From Verrucomicrobiota bacterium (GTDB lineage: Bacteria > Verrucomicrobiota > Verrucomicrobiia > Chthoniobacterales > JAFAMB01), in the NCBI GenBank assembly GCA_019247695.1, contig JAFBAP010000001.1, forward strand, positions 1 through 32,258: a stretch of DNA of 32,258 nt, read 5' to 3'. The position numbers were made by a program, and so were the translations under genes. Shown piece by piece: positions 25,689 through 32,258 of this stretch (position 1 is the stretch's first letter; every line of letters begins with the position of its first letter). Below the pieces are notes generated by a model. The model was not told the origin of the DNA. It did not search any database and was given only the letters and a program-made list of their open reading frames with translations.

Positions 25689-28600
25689 TCAGCTGAGCAG
25701 GCCCGCGATCTCTTCCATCGTCAAAGCCGTCATGAGCGGTTCCTCGCTTTCCACCGTTGCCTCGATCACGGCGCGTTTCTTCTCCTGGAGACGGAGGATT
25801 TTTTCCTCGACCGTGTCGCGCGCGATGAGCTTGTAAGCGGTGACGACCCGGGTCTGTCCGATCCGGTGCGCGCGGTCGGTCGCCTGGTCCTCCACGGCCG
25901 GATTCCACCAAGGATCGAAGTGGAAGACGGTATCTGCGGCGGCCAAATTGAGGCCGACACCGCCGGCCTTCAGGCTGATCAGAAATACGGGGATCTCGCC
26001 GGAGTTCTGGAAACGGTCGACCTCGGCCGCGCGTTCCCTGGTTGCACCGTCCAGGTAGCCGAACCGGATGTCACGAGCTTCCAGTTCCTGGCGCAGCAGT
26101 TTCAGCATCGAAACAAACTGGCTGAAGACGAGCACCCGATGACCACCGTCGATGGCCTCCTCGAGCAGTTCCATCATCAGGTCTACCTTGGCGGATCTGG
26201 CGGACTCAGCGGGGGCAAGCAGGCGAAGGTCGCAACAGGCCTGACGCAACCGAAGGAGCGCCGTGAGCATGGCGATGCGAGCCTGAGGCCGTGCGTCGGA
26301 ACCGAAGCCCTCGAGCTTCTTGCGGCCTTCCCGGTGCAGCTTGTCGTAGAGTTCCCGTTGAGCGCCGGTGAGTTCGCAGAAGGCGACCTGCTCGATTTTG
26401 CCGGGCAGTTCCTTGACGACGTCCCGTTTCAACCGTCTCAGCATCACCGGGCGAAGCCGTTTCGCCAGGCGCATGCTCTCCCCGGCGGAGCCGCGCGCGA
26501 CCGGCAACTCGTAACGCTCGCGAAAGTCCTCGCGGGTGCCCAGGTAACCCGGGAGCACAAAGTTCATGATCGACCAGAGGTCACGGACTGAATTCTCCAC
26601 CGGTGTGCCTGTAAGGACGAACCGGTAGCGCCCTCGAAGCGCCACCGCCGCCTGCGCGTTTTGCGTGTCCGGGTTTTTGATGTGATTGGCCTCATCGAGG
26701 ATGAGGGCGTGGAATTCGATCGGCCGGTACAGGCTGATATCACGCCGGAGGAGCGGGTAACTGGTCAGAACCAGATCATGCCGCGGGATCTGCCGGAACT
26801 TTTCGGCGCGATCCGGGCCTTCAATGGCGAGGACCTTCAACGCGGGCGCAAACCGTTGCGCCTCTCGCTGCCAGTTAAACAAAAGTGACGCCGGGCAAAC
26901 GACCAGGGAGGGAGCGGGCAACGTGGTGAGGAAAGCCAGAGCCTGCACCGTTTTTCCAAGGCCCATTTCGTCCGCGAGAATGCCTCCGAGTTCATTGCGC
27001 CGGATAAAATCCATCCACGCGACGCCGTGTTTTTGGTATTCGCGAAGCACAGCGTCCAGGGGTCCGAGGTCGACGGGTTGCAACGGCGCCAACTGCCGTT
27101 GCTGAGCCGTCCAGCGGTCCCAGGCAGAGCTTCCTTCCACCTTCCCTCCGGCTATCTCCCGGAAGGTGGCGTCAAGGAACGCGGCCTGGCTTCGGTGTAT
27201 CCGGTAGCGGCCGGGCTGGACCTGATCCGGATGGCAATCGGTCAGGACGGCCTGGATTTCTTCCAGGGTGTCGCGGTTAAATACCGCGGTGCGCCCGTTC
27301 CCGAGGCTGGTCGCGCTTTGCCCAAGCTGCAACAGGCGCTGCACCTCAGCCGCAGAGAACCGGTCGCCCCGGCTCGATTCCAGTGAGAACGAAAATTCAA
27401 ACCAATCCTCACCCGAACCGATGATGTCGAGCCGAGGGGACACGCGCTCCAGGTTGCGGCTGACATGCTGAAAACGGCTGCCGACGGAGACCTGCCATTC
27501 GCCTTCGAGGCGAGGCAAGTCCCGGGCAAAAAAATCGACGATCAACCGTTCGGTCCTCAGAACGAAGTCGCCGTTTCCGTCGGGGCCCTGAAAGCCGGCG
27601 GCCCGCAAGCGCTCGGCCGAGCGCCGTTCAAACGGCAAGTTTCGGGACCGGTCGCCGTCCTGAGTTGCGTAGACGAACGTTTCGCCCGGAGACGTGACGC
27701 CGAAGGTAACGAGCCGTTTGCCATACTGGAACTGGAGTTTGGCGGTAAGATGGTTCAGCGAGCCCTCGAAGGTGGCGAACACCTTCGGGACGCCGGGGTC
27801 CGCACTCCCCGGCAACGCGATCGCCGGCACCTGAAAATACGCCTGCAAGGCCGGCAGTTCTTTCTGCATAAAGGCCGTGGCCTGGTCTGATTTCATGCGG
27901 ATCGGCCCGGCCAGCAAAGGCAGATAAGCGGGAGGCAGACCGGGGGCGATCGGGAAAAAACTTTGTCCACGGTAGAGCCACGCGCTCTCGGACCCGACGA
28001 GCAGTGCGCCATCATCCGTCCGCACGGTGATATTCAACGCTCGGTCGGGTTCCGCCCGGACGCTCAACTCCGGGCGGACCGCCTGGCCGGACACGCTTAA
28101 CGATTCCCGCCGGCCCAAGGTCACACGGGGAAACCCGGTCATCAATGGGAGCAACTTCAGAAACTGGTCGCGCGAGACCGAAAGCATCCCTGGGAGCCGG
28201 CCGTCCGTGAAGGGCCGCCCGGCCTCAAGAAGTCTTTGCTCCTCGGGTGAACAACGGAACCTGCCTGCAACCGGCAGCGCGCTGGCCAGAATGCGGCGCC
28301 CCGCTTGGACGATTTCGAACCCGAGCGTGACCTGGTCACGCGACCAGGCCGCCAGAAAATTAGGGGCCATGACCACGTGCAGTTCAATGCCCGGCGCGTC
28401 GCCGCCGGTCACCAACTCAGGCCCGATGGCGGCCGGTTGAGTAACGGAACCTTCCCTTCGGGCCGACGCGGGCGCCTGACCTGCCGGCGAGGCCTTCGGC
28501 TTTATCCACGCAAGCCCAACCGCCAGTGAGTGGGCGCAGATCGCCCCGTAATCTCGTGATTGCCGGCAGGAACAGAGGTTTTCAATATCGGTCGGGGTCC

Positions 28601-28778
28601 GGATTTTCAGCCCGCAGCGGTACTCGGTTTCACCGTCGCGCACCCTCCCCTGCAGGAGCGGCGGCCGGTAGTCGGCGGCGGTTACGCGCCCCACCTGAAA
28701 GAGGGCGCGTGCGTGTTTCATCGCGGGCCAGCCGCCCGCGTCCATCAATAACCGCTCCGTAATGATAATGTCCGCCAT
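25689..28778 (-). CDS. SWIM-domain SNF2-family helicase-like ATPase
   Basis: A 1029-residue protein from ATG 28778 (MADIIITERL). The N-terminus has a SWIM zinc finger, CSC at 69-71 and CAH at 81-83. A long central region of about 480 residues is a bacterial SNF2-associated accessory domain with no catalytic motif. The SNF2 ATPase follows: motif I ADEMGLGKT with Lys609, motif II DEAN at 695-698, motif III LTGTPVEN, and in the C-terminal lobe VFSQFVSMLKLL, LKAGGVGLNLAAADTV and motif VI QATDRAHRIGQTR near 965-977. It is an ATP-driven DNA or nucleoprotein translocase, related to HepA/RapA-like proteins. The frame stays open past the start into repeat element C and antisense to parA, but that extension is not protein-like. 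Confidence 0.92.
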   Translation of the reverse strand: MADIIITERLLMDAGGWPAMKHARALFQVGRVTAADYRPPLLQGRVRDGETEYRCGLKIRTPTDIENLCSCRQSRDYGAICAHSLAVGLAWIKPKASPAGQAPASARREGSVTQPAAIGPELVTGGDAPGIELHVVMAPNFLAAWSRDQVTLGFEIVQAGRRILASALPVAGRFRCSPEEQRLLEAGRPFTDGRLPGMLSVSRDQFLKLLPLMTGFPRVTLGRRESLSVSGQAVRPELSVRAEPDRALNITVRTDDGALLVGSESAWLYRGQSFFPIAPGLPPAYLPLLAGPIRMKSDQATAFMQKELPALQAYFQVPAIALPGSADPGVPKVFATFEGSLNHLTAKLQFQYGKRLVTFGVTSPGETFVYATQDGDRSRNLPFERRSAERLRAAGFQGPDGNGDFVLRTERLIVDFFARDLPRLEGEWQVSVGSRFQHVSRNLERVSPRLDIIGSGEDWFEFSFSLESSRGDRFSAAEVQRLLQLGQSATSLGNGRTAVFNRDTLEEIQAVLTDCHPDQVQPGRYRIHRSQAAFLDATFREIAGGKVEGSSAWDRWTAQQRQLAPLQPVDLGPLDAVLREYQKHGVAWMDFIRRNELGGILADEMGLGKTVQALAFLTTLPAPSLVVCPASLLFNWQREAQRFAPALKVLAIEGPDRAEKFRQIPRHDLVLTSYPLLRRDISLYRPIEFHALILDEANHIKNPDTQNAQAAVALRGRYRFVLTGTPVENSVRDLWSIMNFVLPGYLGTREDFRERYELPVARGSAGESMRLAKRLRPVMLRRLKRDVVKELPGKIEQVAFCELTGAQRELYDKLHREGRKKLEGFGSDARPQARIAMLTALLRLRQACCDLRLLAPAESARSAKVDLMMELLEEAIDGGHRVLVFSQFVSMLKLLRQELEARDIRFGYLDGATRERAAEVDRFQNSGEIPVFLISLKAGGVGLNLAAADTVFHFDPWWNPAVEDQATDRAHRIGQTRVVTAYKLIARDTVEEKILRLQEKKRAVIEATVESEEPLMTALTMEEIAGLLS

Positions 28779-28805
28779 CGGAATGCCACAAAAGGAGAAA
28801 CGAGT

Positions 28806-28973
28806 GTCGGGGGTCGGGGGTCGGGTGTCGAGTGTCGCGTCACAGGGCGGGAAGGCAGCATTATCCGCAGAACACGCAGAGAACGCAGAAAAGAGGAAAC
28901 ATCCACAGGTTACACAGATCAAGGGGCACACGACGGATATAGCGCATCTCTTACCCGACACCCGACACCCGGC
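28806..28973. repeat. Composite heptamer element C, with a different heptamer
   Basis: Left array: five 7-nt units GTCGGGG, GTCGGGG, GTCGGGT, GTCGAGT, GTCGCGT (28806-28840). Core: 28841-28952; its part 28841-28892 matches element D 31972-32026 nearly base for base and includes the 9-nt-period CCGCAGAACACGCAG stretch. Right array: ACCCGAC, ACCCGAC, ACCCGGC (28953-28973), inverted relative to the left. So the architecture is that of B and D while the heptamer is GTCGGGT rather than GTTCGGA. It occupies most of the 258-nt gap between the divergent SNF2 and parA genes. Confidence 0.85.
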
Positions 28974-29036
28974 ACTCTTCCTTGATTGCAGGGCTCGACT
29001 TCTCGGGCGAGATGCAGAACAAGATTGCATTTTCCG

Positions 29037-29828
29037 ATGAAGTTGCTCGCCGTTGCCAATCAGAAAGGCGGCGTGGGAAAAACCACGACCGCGGTTAACC
29101 TTTCCGCCTGCCTGGCTGACAGGGGCAAACGGGTGCTCCTGATTGACCTTGATCCGCAAGGCAACGCGACCAGCGCGTTGGGGGTGGATGGAACGGACGG
29201 CAGGAGCCTGTATGAACCGCTGATCGGCCAAGCGGAGGTCACGGCTGAAATTGTGCCGACCCGGTTTGAGCGGCTTTTCATGATTCCGGCAAGCCTGGAT
29301 CTGGCCGGTGCCGAGATTGAGGTGGCGCGCCTGGATGACCACCTCACCCGCCTGCGCGATATCCTGCGCAGTTACATTCCAACCGCGCCGTTTGATTACG
29401 CGTTTCTGGACTGCCCGCCGTCTCTGGGCATTTTGATGACGAATGCGCTCGCGGCAGCCGATAAGGTGCTGATTCCTCTACAGTGCGAATACTTCGCGTT
29501 AGAAGGGCTGTCCAAGATCGTACAGGTCGTGGAACAGATTCGGGGGGTAAACTCGAACCTTACGATCGGCGGCATCATCATGACGATGTACGACGCGCGC
29601 ACCAATCTCAGCCAGCAGGTGCTCAATGAAGTCCGGCAACACTTTGCCGACGTGGTGTTTCAAACCATCATTCCGCGGTCGATCCGCCTCGGTGAAGCGC
29701 CGAGTTTCGGGCAACCGATCATTGAATATGAGCCGAACGGGGTTGGCGCGACGGCTTATCGCGCATTGTCGGAAGAGTTTTTGCAGCGGGAACAGGGTGC
29801 GATCAAATTCGTGAGCACGCCGGGCTGA
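29037..29828 (+). CDS. parA: ParA/Soj chromosome-partitioning ATPase
   Basis: A 263-residue deviant Walker ATPase. The P-loop KGGVGKTT is at residues 10-17, followed by VLLIDLDPQGNATSALG, the Walker B region YAFLDCPPSLGILMTNAL and the C-terminal IPRSIRLGEAPSFGQPI. This is the short Soj type (no N-terminal helix-turn-helix), normally chromosomal. It should bind DNA as an ATP dimer and be stimulated by ParB at parS. No parB follows, and I see no parS (TGTTTCACGTGAAACA) near it. An ATG 17 codons upstream is possible, but MKLLAVANQKGG is the family start. It is divergent from the SNF2 gene, with element C between them. Confidence 0.93.
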   Translation: MKLLAVANQKGGVGKTTTAVNLSACLADRGKRVLLIDLDPQGNATSALGVDGTDGRSLYEPLIGQAEVTAEIVPTRFERLFMIPASLDLAGAEIEVARLDDHLTRLRDILRSYIPTAPFDYAFLDCPPSLGILMTNALAAADKVLIPLQCEYFALEGLSKIVQVVEQIRGVNSNLTIGGIIMTMYDARTNLSQQVLNEVRQHFADVVFQTIIPRSIRLGEAPSFGQPIIEYEPNGVGATAYRALSEEFLQREQGAIKFVSTPG

Positions 29829-29899
29829 GCTGGCGGGCACCGGTGGACTGAGCGGGGCTTGGGTGGACATGGAATGATTCGTGCTGCAGCGCACGGAGT

Positions 29900-30547
29900 A
29901 TGCTTGACCCGACTGATTTGGTGGGCATTCGCGGCAACGTGAGTGGACTGACCAACACCCGCTCAGATTTTGTTTTTCTCCCTGGACCGGCGTCGACCTT
30001 CCCTGCTCCGGAGAGGTCTCGCATCCGGCAAGTGAGCCGGAGGCTGCCCGAGTTCTTCTCTCAAGAACCGGGCGAACCCCCGGCGGTAAACCTCGCGCAG
30101 TACCGGTTGACCGTCGCAGGGATGGTCAGCCGCACGACGCAGTTTTCGCTCGAAGCTTTACGTCTGAATTTCACGGAACACGAGGTCGTGGTGCAGGGCG
30201 ACGGAGGAGTTTCCGGGCAAAGGCGCCCGGCCACGTGGCGCGGTTGCCGGACCGACGACGTGTTGGATTACGCCGGGGTCAGCCACCCATCCGGTTACGT
30301 GGAATTCATCGGAGCCTGCAGTTCCGTACCGGCGGACCGGCGCGAACCGCACGTGGGGTTGGTTTCCATCGATCACCTGCGATCGCATCCTTTTTTGCTG
30401 GGGTGGTCGATTGATGGCGTGCCGCTGGACGCGGCCCAAGGTGCACCCTTGGCGGCGCTGATCGCCACTGAAGGCGGTTACCAGCGCGTCCGGTGGTTAC
30501 ACCGCATCAATCTGCTTGTGCACCCACCCTTGTGGATCGTCGGGTGA
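29900..30547 (+). CDS. Sulfite-oxidase-fold protein lacking the Mo-ligating cysteine
   Basis: A 215-residue protein resembling the molybdopterin-binding domain of the sulfite oxidase/YedY family: an N-terminal NLAQYRLTVAGMVSRTTQFS, then RPATWRGCRTDDVLDYAGV, a central GYVEFIGACSSV, SHPFLLGWSIDGVPLDAAQG and the C-terminal VRWLHRINLLVHPPLW. In active members the strand before the first of these loops carries Cys-x-Gly-Asn, whose Cys binds molybdenum. Here the corresponding place reads VVVQGDGGVSG, with no Cys. There is no signal peptide. It is therefore probably non-catalytic, or bound to something else. It lies 71 nt after parA. No start exists upstream before a stop codon at 29849. Confidence 0.72.
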   Translation: MLDPTDLVGIRGNVSGLTNTRSDFVFLPGPASTFPAPERSRIRQVSRRLPEFFSQEPGEPPAVNLAQYRLTVAGMVSRTTQFSLEALRLNFTEHEVVVQGDGGVSGQRRPATWRGCRTDDVLDYAGVSHPSGYVEFIGACSSVPADRREPHVGLVSIDHLRSHPFLLGWSIDGVPLDAAQGAPLAALIATEGGYQRVRWLHRINLLVHPPLWIVG

Positions 30548-30633
30548 TGCCCCCGTTCCCGCTGGCGGTCCGAACTCGAGGCGAACCCGCACCGTGCTGA
30601 GGTCCCCTCTTTCCAAAATGGGCGCACTCGGTT

Positions 30634-31809
30634 ATGATGCGCGCCATGTTTTTTCCCCGGGTTTGGCGGCTGGCCGGCTGCGCCCTTTTCTGGTGGGCTG
30701 TTTCTGCACAGGGCGAGGAATTCCGTGCGGCCTGGGTAGCGTCGGTTTATAACCTGAATTTTCCGTCCCGGCCGGGTCTACCCTCGGAGGTACAGCGGGA
30801 AGAGATTCGTGCGATTGTTCAAGGAGCCGAGCGGGCAGGCCTCAACGCGCTGATGGTGCAAGTCCGGCCGGAAGGGGACGCCCTTTACGATTCACACCTG
30901 GAACCGTGGAGCCGGTACCTGACGGGAACGCAAGGGACGGACCCGGGTTATGATCCGCTGGAGACTTTCATCAGGGAGGGCCGGAAACACGGGATCGCCA
31001 TCCACGCCTGGATTAATCCGTACCGCGCGGCAGCCAACGCCGCCGCCCCACGGTCTGCCATGCATGAGACCACGACCCTGCGCGCCAGTGTGCGCCGGGT
31101 TGGAAATGCGCTCTGGCTCGACCCCGGGGACGCGGAGGTCCGGGAATACCTCGCGAGGGTCGTTCGCGACCTGGTAAGCAATTACGGCGTCGCCGGGGTC
31201 GTTCTGGACGATTACTTCTATCCGTACCCGGGCAGGGGTTACGCGCGCGGCACGTTCCCTGATCGCACCAGCTACATGCGCTACCTTGCCCGCGGGGGTT
31301 CTCTGGACGTGGCGTCGTGGCGGCGAGCAAATGTCGATGCGCTGATCGAGGACTTGCGTGCCGCAGTCAAATCGGCGAGACCGCAAGCGTCCTTTGGCGT
31401 GAGCCCGTTCGGAATTTACACGCCCGGGCGACCCGCCGGCGTGACGGCAGATCTAGACCAGTACCGGGATCTCTACGCGGATCCGGTGAAATGGCTCCGG
31501 AAGGGCTGGGTGGATTATCTATCGCCCCAACTTTACTGGCGCGACGGGGGTCCGCAGAGTTACTCGTCGCTCTTGCGCTGGTGGCGAAGTCCTGAGGTGA
31601 ACCCGCATGGCATTCCCATCCTTCCCAGCATCGCCCTGGAGCGACTCGGTCCGGGATACGGCTGGCCTGCAAGTGAGATCGGGCGGCAATTGGAACTGGA
31701 ACGCGCGATCAGGCCTCGGGGAGAAGGAGGCTTTATCCTTTGGAACGTCGGGCCGCTGCTGCAGAATCAGAAAGGCGTTGCGGCCATCGTGGCCGAAACG
31801 CGCGGGTAA
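30634..31809 (+). CDS. Exported GH10-like family (DUF187/GHL10) glycosyl hydrolase
   Basis: A 391-residue TIM-barrel protein of the YngK/DUF187 type. After the signal peptide (about 1-26, ending VSAQG) the mature N-terminus EFRAAWVASVYNLNFPSRPG is characteristic. Further hallmarks are LNALMVQVRPEGDALYDS, GIAIHAWINPYRA, LDPGDAEVREYLARVVRDL, VVLDDYFYPYP with likely catalytic acids, SFGVSPFGIY and WVDYLSPQLYW. It probably cleaves an unknown glycan outside the cytoplasm. An LAGC at residues 13-16 looks like a lipobox but precedes the hydrophobic core, so I do not expect a lipoprotein. ATGs at codons 1, 2 and 5 are all possible. The 86 nt before it hold no clear promoter. Confidence 0.9.
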   Translation: MMRAMFFPRVWRLAGCALFWWAVSAQGEEFRAAWVASVYNLNFPSRPGLPSEVQREEIRAIVQGAERAGLNALMVQVRPEGDALYDSHLEPWSRYLTGTQGTDPGYDPLETFIREGRKHGIAIHAWINPYRAAANAAAPRSAMHETTTLRASVRRVGNALWLDPGDAEVREYLARVVRDLVSNYGVAGVVLDDYFYPYPGRGYARGTFPDRTSYMRYLARGGSLDVASWRRANVDALIEDLRAAVKSARPQASFGVSPFGIYTPGRPAGVTADLDQYRDLYADPVKWLRKGWVDYLSPQLYWRDGGPQSYSSLLRWWRSPEVNPHGIPILPSIALERLGPGYGWPASEIGRQLELERAIRPRGEGGFILWNVGPLLQNQKGVAAIVAETRG

Positions 31810-31810
31810 A

Positions 31811-32203
31811 CGGTCACACGGTCACACGGCGGGCACAACGTAAGAATTCACACGGCGAACACGGCGGGCCACGGCGAACACGGCGGGAAGAGGGGGAAAG
31901 AGTTCGGAGTTCGGGATTCGGAGCTCGGAGGCGTCGTCGAACCGGGTCCGATCTCCCGCGAGGGTCACGTTCACACGGTGGGAAGACAGAATAATCCGCA
32001 GAACACGCAGAGAACGCAGAAAAAAGTCCAAACACTGGACTTGACACTGGCAGGCGGTGCCCATGATGGCGCTCCGAACTCCGAACTCCGAACTCCGAAC
32101 TCCGAACTCCGAACCCCGAACCCCGAACCCCGAACCCCGAACCCCGAACCCCGAACCCCGAACCCCGAACCCCGAACCCCGAACCCCGAACCCCGAACCC
32201 CGA
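31811..32203. repeat. Composite heptamer element D, longest copy
   Basis: Left flank: CACGGCGAACACGGCGGG-type micro-repeats (31811-31899), the reverse complement of the right flank of element B. Left array: GTTCGGA, GTTCGGG, ATTCGGA, GCTCGGA (31902-31929). Core: 31930-32072, shared with B and, from 31972 to 32026, with C. Right array: six TCCGAAC (32073-32114) then twelve CCCGAAC (32115-32198) and a partial unit. On the minus strand the latter reads as GGGGTTC repeats. After it come TCGACACCCG and an unassigned end to 32258. No gene is present in 31810-32258; open frames here translate the repeats. Confidence 0.9.
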
Positions 32204-32258
32204 TCTCTACTCGACACCCGCTCAGTCATCGGCTGCGCGGAGCAGGTAAGCCGCCGCT

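Noticed and set aside
28776-28795. GG-N10-GC sigma54-like pattern before the SNF2 gene
   Set aside because: It overlaps the start codon, so it cannot be that gene's promoter, and the -12 element is poor.
28779-29342. Upstream extension of the SNF2 frame by about 188 codons
   Set aside because: It crosses repeat element C and lies antisense to parA; family-like sequence starts at MADIIITERL (28778).

Overview
The window looks like chromosomal DNA from a high-GC, Gram-negative, soil-type bacterium. I favour Verrucomicrobiota (PVC superphylum), with moderate confidence. The reasons are many exported enzymes behind Sec signal peptides, few recognisable Shine-Dalgarno sites, a 30-residue basic protein whose N-terminus I recall from Verrucomicrobia, and abundant dispersed short-period repeats. 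No plasmid, phage or transposase gene is visible, and most genes lie on the minus strand.

Layout. 1-809: one end of a heptamer-repeat element, then a Uma2-type nuclease-fold gene. 816-4465: a minus-strand ribose-type sugar ABC importer (binding protein, double ATPase, permease), preceded upstream by a secreted serine esterase (4794-5834). 5909-6470: a doubtful small ORF, a broken second Uma2 gene and a cluster of palindromic repeats. 6615-14929: a minus-strand peptide-use cluster read in the order exported thimet-type M3 oligopeptidase, peptide-binding protein, (palindromic repeat cluster), two permeases, two ATPases. 15291-18734: infA, a UvrB/UvrC-motif protein, tRNA-Gln(UUG), cofactor-independent phosphoglycerate mutase, a region dense in the 7-mer ATGCCAC, and a 30-aa basic protein gene. 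18772-20514: sulfite reductase hemoprotein (cysI). 20576-20935: a heptamer element. 20956-24460: a secreted unknown protein, an ArnT-like membrane glycosyltransferase with a possible small coupled gene, and a DUF2076 protein. 24620-25547: an overlapping DUF4388/roadblock-like signalling pair. 25689-28778: a SWIM-SNF2 ATPase. 28806-28973: a third heptamer element, lying between the divergent SNF2 and parA genes. 29037-31809: ParA without ParB, a sulfite-oxidase-fold protein lacking the Mo-ligating Cys, and an exported GH10-like (DUF187) glycosidase. 31811-32203: a fourth heptamer element with a long G-rich array.

The genes suggest a scavenging life style: peptides are trimmed outside the cytoplasm and imported, sugars are imported, and esterases and glycosidases are exported, next to housekeeping genes (infA, gpmI, tRNA, cysI, parA). 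The most unusual feature is a family of non-coding composite elements. Two oppositely oriented heptamer arrays flank a shared core, and one copy keeps the architecture but has a different heptamer. A second, unrelated palindromic repeat family sits inside the peptide operon and at the break point of the Uma2 remnant.
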